A stretch of DNA of 64,000 nucleotides from Sandaracinus sp. (lineage in GTDB: Bacteria > Myxococcota_A > Polyangia > Polyangiales > Houyiibacteriaceae), in contig PABA01000075.1 of the NCBI GenBank assembly GCA_002699025.1, positions 26,247 through 90,246 of the forward strand. Direction: 5' to 3'. The notes below the pieces were generated by a model that was not told the origin of the DNA, did no database searches, and was given only the letters and a program-made list of their open reading frames with translations. The position numbers and the translations under genes were made by a program. Shown here piece by piece: positions 51,779 through 59,939 of this stretch (its first letter is position 1; each line of letters opens with the position of its first letter).

Positions 51779-53212
51779 CTACCCGTCCGGGTCGCCCGTG
51801 CGCAGCCGGCTCGCGAGCAGGGGCCCCCCTTCGGCCAGGACGCGGCTCGTCTGACCCGCGAGCCACTGCAGCCGGTCGATGAAGCGGTGGTCGTGCTCCG
51901 GGGTCTCGAGGTGCGCCAGCTCGTGGAGCACCACGCCGAGCGTGTGCGGGTCGAGCAGGTCGTCGAAGCGGAGCGGGCCGCGGACGTTGAAGCTGAGGAT
52001 CTTCGCCTCGGCGTCGCACGTGGCGTCCTCGAGGAGCCCCGCGTCGGAGGGGTCGCGGGCGAAGAAGCGCACGCGCACGACCCGGCCGGCGACGCGCCGG
52101 GCGAGCCAGCGGACGGCCTCGGCGAAGCGGCGCTGCGTCTCGTCGGGCTCCACCTCGGCGCCCCCGAACTCGGCGGCGCGGCGCCGCACGTAGTCGTCGG
52201 CCGTCTCCACGACGCGGCCGAGGGCGAGGTAGGCGCCGTGGCTCACGCTCGCGGCGTCGATGACGTGGGCGCCGAGCTGGCGGGCGCGGTCGTTGGCGCG
52301 GCGTGTCCCCCCGAGGACGGCGCCGCGCGGGTAGGCCCGGCTCACGTAGGCGTCGAGGACGGAGGTCTTCACCGGGAAGCGGCCGATCACGTCGTGCACC
52401 CAGTCGGCGCGGAGGTCCTTGGTCTCGAGGTAGCGGTGGATCATCGACTCGAGCAGGAGCGCCTTGAGGCGGAGCTCGAAGCGCTCGGGCACGCCGTCGC
52501 GGTCGCCGCGCAGGGGGACGCGCTGGTGCACGTCGACGTGCCAGGGGACGTCCCAGGCCTGGAGCGGCACGCCCATCTCGAAGAGGTGCGGGAGCTGGCC
52601 CGGGCGCGGCGCGTAGAGGGCGACGCTGGCCTGGCCGGTGACGGCCCGCTCGACGCCGCCGACGAGCTCGACCGTCTCGAGCTCGCAGGAGCTCAGGGTC
52701 AGCACGCCGTCGGGGCGGCGGACGGGCTGGCCGTCGACGCGGAGCGAGGTGCCCTTGGGGGCGATGCAGAGGCGGAGGACGCGCCGGGCCTCCTCGAGCT
52801 CGTCCGGATCGAAGCGGCGCGTGAGGACGATGCGGGTCCCGGCTCGGCGCTCGTTCGGCTCCTCGCGGCGGCCCGCGGCGTCGAAGAGGACGGTCGTGCC
52901 GACGGTCTCGACGCGGGCGCGCTCCATGGCGGCGATGAGCTCCTTCAGGCCGCGGCCGAGGCGCCCGCGCTTGGCCGGGTCGCCGCGCTTGTCCGAGAGG
53001 AAGACGGTGTAGACGAGGCGCCCGTCGGCGAAGCCCTCGCTGGCGTCGTCCTCCACGTGGATGGCGCGCTCGTCGAGGGTGACGCGGACCGAGCGGGCGG
53101 CGGCGTCGAAGGCGTTCTGGACCGCCTCGAGGAGGAGACGGCCGAGGGGGCGCGAGCGGGAGCGCTGCTGCCACCCCTCGTGGGAGAGCTCGAACCAGTC
53201 CGGACGGGCCAC
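51779..53212 (-). CDS. GHKL ATPase fused to a C-terminal HExxH zinc-peptidase-like domain
   Basis: Start at GTG 53212, with a strong GGGAGG six bases upstream. The 477-residue protein has a GHKL (Hsp90/MutL-type) ATPase domain at about 20-140: N-box LLLEAVQNAFDAAAR (Glu29, Asn33), DD at 55-56 and a glycine-rich lid GRLGRGLKEL at 83-92. The middle part (about 205-300) has FEMGVPLQAWDVPWHVDVHQRVPLRGDRDGVP, which I recall from phage-encoded rIIA-like GHKL proteins. The C-terminus has VVLHELAHLETPEHDHRFIDRL, a HExxH site (430-434) with further His at 440 and 442, as in YgjP/WLM-type peptidases. An ATPase-protease fusion of unknown role; not linked to an operon. Confidence 0.83.
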   Translation of the reverse strand: MARPDWFELSHEGWQQRSRSRPLGRLLLEAVQNAFDAAARSVRVTLDERAIHVEDDASEGFADGRLVYTVFLSDKRGDPAKRGRLGRGLKELIAAMERARVETVGTTVLFDAAGRREEPNERRAGTRIVLTRRFDPDELEEARRVLRLCIAPKGTSLRVDGQPVRRPDGVLTLSSCELETVELVGGVERAVTGQASVALYAPRPGQLPHLFEMGVPLQAWDVPWHVDVHQRVPLRGDRDGVPERFELRLKALLLESMIHRYLETKDLRADWVHDVIGRFPVKTSVLDAYVSRAYPRGAVLGGTRRANDRARQLGAHVIDAASVSHGAYLALGRVVETADDYVRRRAAEFGGAEVEPDETQRRFAEAVRWLARRVAGRVVRVRFFARDPSDAGLLEDATCDAEAKILSFNVRGPLRFDDLLDPHTLGVVLHELAHLETPEHDHRFIDRLQWLAGQTSRVLAEGGPLLASRLRTGDPDG

Positions 53213-53492
53213 GGGTACCTCCCAGTATGGACCACGCCCCCGGGCTCCGCCTTGGGCCGGTCCCCCGCGTCGGGCTCCGATCCGATGACGCGCCGCGGCA
53301 CGAGGGCCCGGGTCGGACGCGCTCGGGAGTGAGACGCGTTCGCGGGAGGGCGCGGAACGGTTGCGTTTTCGGGCGCCGTCTTGAGAGAATGGCGCCCAGC
53401 GGCGCGAGGTATTCGAGGGGGCCCGCTCCCGCTCGCTCCGCGCGAGCCGGCGCGCGCCGGTCCGACCGACGCTGCGAGAGGAAAAGCTTTTC

Positions 53493-54014
53493 ATGGCGGC
53501 TGCGAACGAGATCATCTGCACGATCTGCGGGGCGAAGAACGACCCCTCCGCCGAGCGCTGCACGGCCTGCGGCGCGAAGATCGAGGACCTCAGCTCCCGG
53601 GAGCTCACCGCCGAGGAGCAGGCGGCGCGGCGCTACCAGCAGGACAGCTTCGAGTGGAAGTGGGTCGCCATCGCGTTCCTCATCTACGCGACGCTCCAGG
53701 GCATCGCGCTCGTGGCCCTGCCGATGGTGATCGAGGCCTACGACCCGCAGGGGCTCCCGGGCCTGCTCATCTCCGCCGGCGTGTGGTTCGTGGGGGGCAT
53801 CCTCGTGGGCTGGATCTCGCCCGGGAAGACCTTCATCGAGCCGGCCGTCGGCGCGCTGATCGCCGTCGTGCCCACGCTCCTCTGGCTCAACCACATCGCC
53901 GACGTGTACGAGCTGAGCCTCCTCGCCAACATCACCGGCGGCATGATCGGCGTGATGGTGACGCTGCTCGGCGGCTTCATCGGCGAGAAGATCCAGATGT
54001 CGACGCGCGGCTGA
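53493..54014 (+). CDS. zinc-ribbon membrane protein
   Basis: A 173-residue protein with AGAGGA upstream. N-terminal zinc ribbon ICTICGAKNDPSAERCTACGAKI (two CxxC pairs at about 9-12 and 25-28), a charged helix, and four transmembrane helices at about 52-73, 85-105, 113-130 and 140-165. Such proteins are common and uncharacterised in this group. The 280 bases upstream include TTGCGT-N18-GAGAAT at 53361-53390 as a weak promoter candidate, with an inverted GGCGCC pair around it. Convergent with the next gene, 90 bases away. Confidence 0.8.
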   Translation: MAAANEIICTICGAKNDPSAERCTACGAKIEDLSSRELTAEEQAARRYQQDSFEWKWVAIAFLIYATLQGIALVALPMVIEAYDPQGLPGLLISAGVWFVGGILVGWISPGKTFIEPAVGALIAVVPTLLWLNHIADVYELSLLANITGGMIGVMVTLLGGFIGEKIQMSTRG

Positions 54015-54104
54015 GCCTCATCCGGCGGCCGCGTTCTCGCTTCCCCAGAGCCCGACGGGGCTGGCCTCGCTCGGTCTTGCGCGCGGCGGCCTCAAGCGGC
54101 GGCC

Positions 54105-55550
54105 TCACTCCACGTCCGCGGTGGCCGCGCGCGTCCTCCGTCCGGGGTCCAGCTCCTCCCAGGCCTCGTCGAGGAGGCCGTCGGGGCCGTCCGTCTCGAT
54201 GACGCGCACCCGCCGCCGGGACCCGCCCGGCCGGGCGTCCAGCGGCTGGGCGTCGAGTGGCTGGGCGTCGAGTGGCTGGGCGTCGAGCCGCTTCCCGGTC
54301 GGTCCGAGCTCCCGCGCCGGGTCCTCGGCGGCGCGCTCGGAGAGGGCGAGGAGCGTGGCGTCCTTCACCGCGCCGGCGGCCAGCTCGCGGAAGGCCTGCG
54401 CGAGCGCCGGGTCGACGACGCTCCCGGCGAGCTCCGCGCAGCGCCGCCTCGCCTCCTCGGGCGCGATGGCCTCCAGCGCGAGCGCCGCTCCCACGCGCCG
54501 CGCGGCCGGCGCGCTCGGATCCTCGAGCACGTCCAGCACCTGCCGCTGGGGCACGCGGGCGCTCCGGTAGTCGGCGGCGCCGCAGACCGTCGCGAGGTGC
54601 TTGCGCCAGGCCGCCGCCGTCCGGCCCCGGCGGTCGAGGAGCGCGACGGGCGCGCTCGGGCGGATCGCCATGGCCTCCTCGAGCCGCTCCGCCGCCGCCG
54701 CCGCCTTCGCCCAGTCCGTGTCGCCGAGGTCGATCTCCTCGGTCCAGCCGTCCGTGCGGAGGATCTTCAGCGCCTTCGCCGTTCGGTCGAGCCAGGCGCG
54801 CCGGATGTGCCCGTGCTTGAGCTCGCGCCACTTCCCCTGGTGCTGCCAGCGCAGGCCGTCCGCGCCGATCTCCACCGGGCCGGTCTTCAGCGCGCGCGCA
54901 GCCAGCAGCACCAGGGCCACGGTGCCGAGCTCGCTGATGGCGAAGACGGGCCAGGACCAGATGAGCATCACGCCGAACATCAGCACGCTCGGCACGAGCA
55001 GCCACCCGATGGCCTTCCGGCCCTCGCTCTCGAGGCGCTCGAGCCGGACCGTCCGGCGTCGCGCGTCGAGGCCCACCGCCTCGAGCAGCTCGAGCCCCTC
55101 GGCCACGTCGGCGACCTCCACGGTCCACTCGTCGGCGTCCGTGTGGAGCGTGACCTCGACCGTCTCGCCCACGGGGGCGACCCAGCCCTCCCGGAGCGTC
55201 TCGCGCGGCACCCGTACGCCGCCGATGCGCACGGCGCCGTCTTCGATGCGCACCTCCCCCGCGCCGCGCGCCCGCTGCCCGCGCCGCCAGACGACGAAGG
55301 CGCCGATGCCGAGGGCGAGCGCGCCGAGCGCCAGCAGCTCGGCCGTCGTCTCGGGCACGCGCGGGCCGGTGTTCGGGGTCCCCTCGATCAAGCGCTCGTA
55401 GGGGTCGCTGACGAACAGGCGCTGCACCACCCCGTCGAGCGCCGCGCCGAGCCCGGCGAGCGGGAGGCTCAGGCCGAAGAGCGTCTTGGCGAGGCGGCGG
55501 CGGAGCCGGCGGATGGCGACGCTGACGAAGCGCACCCACCCATCATGCAC
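54105..55550 (-). CDS. paralogous membrane protein A (PH-like, unknown function)
   Basis: A 481-residue protein, GTG start at 55550 not certain. Two pairs of hydrophobic helices (about 25-50 and 68-90; then about 190-240) separate two small beta domains that look like PH-type modules (GEVRIEDGAVRIGGVRVPRETLREG... and TGPVEIGADGLRWQHQGKWRELKHGHIRRAWLD). The C-terminal part (about 340-430) has a helical module with RVPQRQVLDVLEDPSAPAARRVGAALALEAI, shared with two neighbours on the same strand. Near the C-terminus are four LDAQP units. Function unknown; the shared module suggests a locus-specific family. Confidence 0.78.
   Translation of the reverse strand: MHDGWVRFVSVAIRRLRRRLAKTLFGLSLPLAGLGAALDGVVQRLFVSDPYERLIEGTPNTGPRVPETTAELLALGALALGIGAFVVWRRGQRARGAGEVRIEDGAVRIGGVRVPRETLREGWVAPVGETVEVTLHTDADEWTVEVADVAEGLELLEAVGLDARRRTVRLERLESEGRKAIGWLLVPSVLMFGVMLIWSWPVFAISELGTVALVLLAARALKTGPVEIGADGLRWQHQGKWRELKHGHIRRAWLDRTAKALKILRTDGWTEEIDLGDTDWAKAAAAAERLEEAMAIRPSAPVALLDRRGRTAAAWRKHLATVCGAADYRSARVPQRQVLDVLEDPSAPAARRVGAALALEAIAPEEARRRCAELAGSVVDPALAQAFRELAAGAVKDATLLALSERAAEDPARELGPTGKRLDAQPLDAQPLDAQPLDARPGGSRRRVRVIETDGPDGLLDEAWEELDPGRRTRAATADVE
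54233..54292 (-). repeat. 15-bp in-frame tandem repeat, four units
   Basis: Four 15-bp units at 54233, 54248, 54263 and 54278 encode the pentapeptide LDAQP near the C-terminus of paralogue A; the middle two are identical. Confidence 0.88.
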
Positions 55551-55686
55551 TTCCCGGAGCCCACCGCCACGCCCGGCGCCTCCCTCCGGAGATCCGGCTC
55601 GTGGATGGGGCTCGCCGGGCTCGGGCTCCTCGGCGACCCGAGCCCAGCCCCGGGGGCGCGATCCGGTCGCGTCGTGGGCCCGCGGC

Positions 55687-56819
55687 TCAATCGTCGGCGA
55701 GCCGCTCGGCGGTCTCCTCCTGGAGCGCGTCGTCGGCCAGCTCGACGAAGGCCCGGGCGAGGTGGGGATCGGCCACCGCCTCGGCGAGCTCGGCGGCGCG
55801 GCGTCGGGCCAACTTCGCGCTCTCCGGGTCGCCGCTCTCGACCAGCGCCAGCGCGGCGCCGAGACGTTGGTCCGGCGGCGCGCCGTCGTCGTCGAGCGTC
55901 TCGATGACGCGCACGCGGGGCACGCGCGGGCTCCGCAGGCCGCCGGCGAAGAGCTTCTGGAGCTCGGCCTTCCACTCGGCGAGCGAGCGACCCCGCCGAC
56001 CGAGCGCCTCGAGGCGGGCGGCCTCCTCGGGGCGGAGCCGGGCGAGGGCCCGGGCGACCCGCGCGCGCACGGCCTCGCGCAGGGCCGGGTCGACGGGGCC
56101 GAAGGGGATCCGCTCGATCCCGTCGTCGGTGTGGAGGAGCAGCGTCGCCCCCTCGGTGGTGATGGCGCGGAGGTCGCGGAAGGAGACGAAGCGATCCTGG
56201 CGCTTCTCGCGCCAGGCGAGGCCGTCGGCGCCGACCTCCACGTCGCTCGGCTGGATCGCGAAGAGGATGCGCATCCAGACGGCGATGCCGAGGGCCGGCA
56301 GGGCGAAGAAGGCGGCCACGCTGTCGAGGAGCTGGGCCGAGACCATCCAGAGACCGAAGATCCACGGGAAGATCAGGACGCCCGCGAGGAAGCTCGTCAG
56401 AAAGGTGGTCCCGCGGCGAGGTGGCGGAGCTCGGGCCTCCCCGGCGCGAGGGGCTCGCTGCGGACGGCGCCGGTGGCGATGGAGGCGAGCGGGACGCGCA
56501 CCTCCCGGGCGCCGACGCGGAAGACGAGCGCGCCGCCCTCCTCGCGCACCGCCTCGCCGGGGGGCGCGGTCCGGCGCCAGCGTCGCCCGCCCAGCCAGAC
56601 CAGCCCCGCGCCGACGAGCGCGAGGAGGGCCGCCCAGGCGGTGCCCCGGCCGAGGGCGCGCACCCACTCCCAGGTGCTCCCCCGGACGAAGGTCGAGCCG
56701 ATGCCGAAGAGCGCCGTCGCCGCGAAGGCGCGAACGCCGACCTTGGCGAGGCGCCGCTGGAGCCCGTCGCGGATGCGGCGGAGCGCCTTGCCGAAGCGGG
56801 ACCGGGAGGGCGCGCCCAT
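55687..56819 (-). pseudogene. paralogous membrane protein B, frameshifted with internal loss
   Basis: The N-terminal part is read in one frame from ATG 56819 to a stop at 56397 (LQRRLAKVGVRAF..., one membrane region, REVRVPLASIATGAV), and the C-terminal part continues in another frame down to 55687 (TTFLTSFLAGVLIFPWIFG, VEVGADGLAWREKRQ, RVPRVRVIETLDDDGAPPDQRLGAALAL). Compared with the paralogue at 58542, the frames meet at about 56400-56420, where roughly 40 residues (about 120 bases) between the first beta domain and the second membrane pair are absent. One deletion not divisible by three would explain both. Alternatives: an assembly error, or two separately translated proteins. TAGAAC stands five bases before the ATG. 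Confidence 0.7.
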
Positions 56820-56889
56820 GGGGCGTTCTACCGCAGCCCGGAGGGGCGAGGCGACGGAGGCTGCGCGGCGCGTCCGAGCTGCGACGCGC

Positions 56890-58545
56890 TCAGCTCGCGC
56901 GGCTGGCGAGCCAGCGCCGCAGCGCGTCCAGGGGCCGCGCGTTGAGCACGTCCTCGGCCGTGAGCCCCGCGCGCCGCGCGACCGCCACCCCGTGCTCGAG
57001 GTTCGCGAGCTCGCCCATGGAGTGCGCGTCGGCGGCGATGGAGACGGGCACGCCGCGGGCCTTCGCCATCGCGAGGTGCGCGGCGGAGAGGTCGAGGCGG
57101 GCCGGGTTCGCGTTCAGCTCCACGGCGCAGCCGCCCTCCACGCAGGCGTCGAGCACGGCGGCCATGTCGACGTCCGTGGGGGCGCGCCCGAGCAGGAGGC
57201 GCCCCGTGGGGTGGCCGAGCACGGCGGCGCGCGGGTGCCGCGCGGCGTTCGCCAGCCGGCGCGTGGCGGCCTCCCGGTCCTGCGCGTAGCGCCGGTGCAC
57301 GGACGCGACGACCACCTCGAGCTCGGCGAGCACGTCGTCCGCGTAGTCGAGGGCGCCGTCCTCGAGGATGTCGCTCTCCACGCCCGTCAGGAGGGTGCAC
57401 GCGCTCCCCTCGGCGTTGAGCTCGGCGATCGCTTCGCGCTGCGCGCGGAGCCGCTCGACGTCGAGGCCGCGCGCGTAGAAGGCGCTCACGCTGTGCTCGC
57501 TGATGCCGAGGTAGCTCAGGCCGGCGGCGGCGGCGGCGTCGCGCATCTGCCGCAGCGTGTGGGCGCCGTCGGAGGCGGTGGTGTGGTTGTGCAGCGCGCC
57601 CCGCAGGTCCTCGCGGCGCACCAGCGGCGTGCGCGCCTTCCCGGCCGTGACCAGGGGCACGCCCGGCTCGCGGCGCTCCGGCGGCGTCGGCGCGAGGCCC
57701 AGGGCGTCGTAGACATCCTCCTCGCGCTCGGCCTCGAGGGCCTCGAGCTCGACGCCTCGCTCCGCCGCGCGCGCGCGGAGCGCCTCGAGGTGCGCTTCGC
57801 TGGCGCTCCGCTGGAGCAGGGCCCAGCCGAAGGCGCCCGGGCGCACGTGCACCCGCTCCACGGCGTCGGCCGCGCCCTCGTCGGTCGAGCCCGCGCCAGC
57901 GGATCCCGCGCCGGCGGATCCCGCACCGGTGGCGGCCGCCGCGTCGGGGGGCGCGGTGGTGACGATGGGCATGGCCTCGACGAGCTCCATGCCGCGCCGG
58001 AGCGCGCCGCCCACCTCGGCCCGCCCGTGCTCGCGCAGCGCGCGCAGCACCGGGCGGACGAGGGCCCAAGCCTGGTCGCGCCGGCGCTTGCCCGCGCTCT
58101 CCCGGAGCCGCGCGATCTCCGCGAGCACCTTCTGCTGCGTCTTCGCGCCGAAGCCCTTCAGCTCGACGAGCCGGTTCTCCCGGCAGGCCTGCTCGAGCTC
58201 CGCGAGGCTGGCGACGCCGAGCGCCTCCCAGAGCGCCTTCACCTTCTTCGGGCCGAGGCCCTTCACCTTCCGCAGCTCGAAGAGCCCGGCGGGGAGGTCC
58301 GCCTCCAGCTCGTCGAGGAGCGCCGGGCGGAGATCGTCGAGCAGGTCGGCGACGAGGGCCGCCGTGGAGCGCCCGACGCCCTTCAGCTCGGTCAGCCGAC
58401 CCTCCTGCGCGAGAAGGTGCAGATCCTCGTCGCTCTGGCGCAGGGCCCAGGCGGCGCCGCTCCAGGCGCGCGCTCGCCGGTCGCCCTTCATCTCGGCGGC
58501 GAAGGCGAGGCGCTGGAGCGCGCGGACGATCTCCTTCCGCCTCAC
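56890..58545 (-). CDS. PolX-like HhH/PHP protein with degenerate polymerase domain
   Basis: Start at GTG 58545 in a GTGA overlap with the upstream paralogue gene; 551 residues. An HhH/lyase-like helical region at about 1-160 (ELKGVGRSTAALVADLL, KVKGLGPKKVKALWEALG, ELKGFGAKTQQKVLAEI) is followed by the family-X nucleotidyltransferase region (GALRRGMELVEA at 180-191) that lacks the GDxD catalytic aspartates and is replaced by a Gly/Ala/Ser-rich stretch. The PHP phosphoesterase domain at about 315-540 is intact: HNHTTASDG, GISEHS, GVESDI, ASVHRR, GHPTGRLL, VELNANPARLDLS and IAADAHS. Expected to keep 3-prime nuclease or phosphatase activity but not polymerase activity. Confidence 0.88.
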   Translation of the reverse strand: MRRKEIVRALQRLAFAAEMKGDRRARAWSGAAWALRQSDEDLHLLAQEGRLTELKGVGRSTAALVADLLDDLRPALLDELEADLPAGLFELRKVKGLGPKKVKALWEALGVASLAELEQACRENRLVELKGFGAKTQQKVLAEIARLRESAGKRRRDQAWALVRPVLRALREHGRAEVGGALRRGMELVEAMPIVTTAPPDAAAATGAGSAGAGSAGAGSTDEGAADAVERVHVRPGAFGWALLQRSASEAHLEALRARAAERGVELEALEAEREEDVYDALGLAPTPPERREPGVPLVTAGKARTPLVRREDLRGALHNHTTASDGAHTLRQMRDAAAAAGLSYLGISEHSVSAFYARGLDVERLRAQREAIAELNAEGSACTLLTGVESDILEDGALDYADDVLAELEVVVASVHRRYAQDREAATRRLANAARHPRAAVLGHPTGRLLLGRAPTDVDMAAVLDACVEGGCAVELNANPARLDLSAAHLAMAKARGVPVSIAADAHSMGELANLEHGVAVARRAGLTAEDVLNARPLDALRRWLASRAS

Positions 58546-59720
58546 GTCGCCTCGCCCAGCCGCTCGGCCGTCTCTGCGCGCAGCCGATCCTCGGCGAGCT
58601 CCTCGAGGGCGAGCGCGAGGTCCGGGTCGGCGCAGCTCCGGGCGAGCTCCGCGACCCGGGCGCGCACCACGCCCTGCTCGTCGTCGGCGGCGAGCGCGAG
58701 GGCGGCGCCCAGGCGCTGGTCCGCGGGGGCGCTCGCGTCCTCGAGGGTCTCCAGCACGCGGGCGCGGGGCACGCGCGCGGCCCGGTAGCTCGAGCCGGTC
58801 TTCAGGTCGGCGACCCACTCGTCGAAGCGGCGCCCGCGGCGCGCGAAGCGGTCGGCGTCGGGGCGCTCGCCCACGCCGGCGAGGCGGGAGACCAGGCGCT
58901 GCACGGCGCGCTGCACGCCCGGTCGCACCGAGCCGAGGTCGATGCGGCGGGTCCGTTCGTCGGTCTCGAGGACCAGGTCGCCGCGCTCGAGGCGGGCGGC
59001 GCGGATCGCGCGGTAGGGGAGGAAGACGGGCCTGCCCTCTCGCCAGGCGACGCCATCGGCGCCGATGTCGAGGGGCGGTGGCCCGAACGGGTCGCGGGAC
59101 TCGAGGCCGACGCCGAGCGCGAGGAGGGCGCAGGCGAGGGCCGTCAGCGGGTCGGGCCAGGGGGGCGCCGCGCCGAGGCCGAGCTGCCCGAGGAGCAGGG
59201 CCAGGGCGCCGCCGGCGACGGTGCTCAGGGCCAGGAGCGTGCCGACGCCGACGTGACGCTCGATGCGGACGCGGCGCTGCTCGGGCGCCAGGCCGAGCTC
59301 GGCGAGGAAGGCCTGGCCGGCCGCCTCGTAGGGCGCCTCGACCTGCCAGAGGTCGCCGTCGCGGGTGCGGAGCTCGACGGTGCAGCGGGGGTCCTCGGCG
59401 CGGGGGCTCGGGACGAGCAGGCCGCTCTCGAGGTCGGCGAGGGGGAGCTGCGTCTCGTGCCCGCCGCGGACGATGGTGAGCCGATCGCCCTCCACGCGGA
59501 GGCCTCCGGGGAGCTTGCGGCGGCCCTCGGCGCCGAGGGCGGCGGCGCCGGCGAGGGAGGCGAAGCCGAGGGCCGAGAGGACGTCGACGAGGGGGGCGTC
59601 CACGTGGATCGAGGCGAGGGCCAGCGCCACGCTCGCGCCGAGGCCGCCGAGCCCCGCGTGGACCAGCCAGCGCTGGGTCCGACGTGCGACGCGGCGCACC
59701 ACGGGGGAGAGGAGGGCCAC
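58542..59720 (-). CDS. paralogous membrane protein C (PH-like, unknown function)
   Basis: Start placed at GTG 59720 because TACCCT stands six bases upstream; an in-frame GTG at 59762 is the alternative. The 392-residue product has the same plan as paralogue A: N-terminal basic segment (VVRRVARRTQRW), paired hydrophobic helices, a beta domain (LTIVRGGHETQLPLADLES...ELRTRDGDLWQVEAP), a second helix pair, a second beta domain (LDIGADGVAWREGRPVFLPYRAIRAARL), and the C-terminal module ARVPRARVLETLEDASAPADQRLGAALALA. It is translationally coupled to the PolX-like gene (GTGA). Function unknown. Confidence 0.8.
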   Translation of the reverse strand: MALLSPVVRRVARRTQRWLVHAGLGGLGASVALALASIHVDAPLVDVLSALGFASLAGAAALGAEGRRKLPGGLRVEGDRLTIVRGGHETQLPLADLESGLLVPSPRAEDPRCTVELRTRDGDLWQVEAPYEAAGQAFLAELGLAPEQRRVRIERHVGVGTLLALSTVAGGALALLLGQLGLGAAPPWPDPLTALACALLALGVGLESRDPFGPPPLDIGADGVAWREGRPVFLPYRAIRAARLERGDLVLETDERTRRIDLGSVRPGVQRAVQRLVSRLAGVGERPDADRFARRGRRFDEWVADLKTGSSYRAARVPRARVLETLEDASAPADQRLGAALALAADDEQGVVRARVAELARSCADPDLALALEELAEDRLRAETAERLGEAT

Positions 59721-59726
59721 GGAGAA

Positions 59727-59732
59727 AGGGTA
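59727..59732 (-). promoter_or_regulatory. -10-like hexamer of paralogue C
   Basis: TACCCT on the minus strand six bases before the GTG at 59720, the same hexamer and position as at the gene starting at 44407. Confidence 0.4.
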
Positions 59733-59779
59733 GGCGCTCCGCGTCCCCCCCGCACGAGGCACGGGCCTGTGCGCGAAGA

Positions 59780-59929
59780 CCCGTGCCCGTGCCCGTGCCC
59801 CTGCCCGTGCCCGCCGGTCTCCACGGCTCGCGACCCAACCAAGAGCCAGAAGAGACGGAAAGCCCGAGCCCGAGCCCGAGCCCGAATCCCGAGCCCGAAT
59901 CCCGAGCCCGAGCCCGAGCCCCCAGCCCG
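59780..59929. repeat. hexanucleotide repeats (CCCGTG)n and (AGCCCG)n
   Basis: About six CCCGTG-type units at 59780-59815 and about eleven AGCCCG/AATCCCG-type units at 59861-59929 fill the intergenic space between paralogue C and the next minus-strand gene. Slightly imperfect; no other feature seen here. Confidence 0.85.
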
Positions 59930-59939
59930 TTCGACCGCC

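Noticed and set aside
54257..54820. Plus-strand frames opposite paralogue A
   Set aside because: Arg/Pro/Ala-rich mirror frames of the real minus-strand gene, without motifs.
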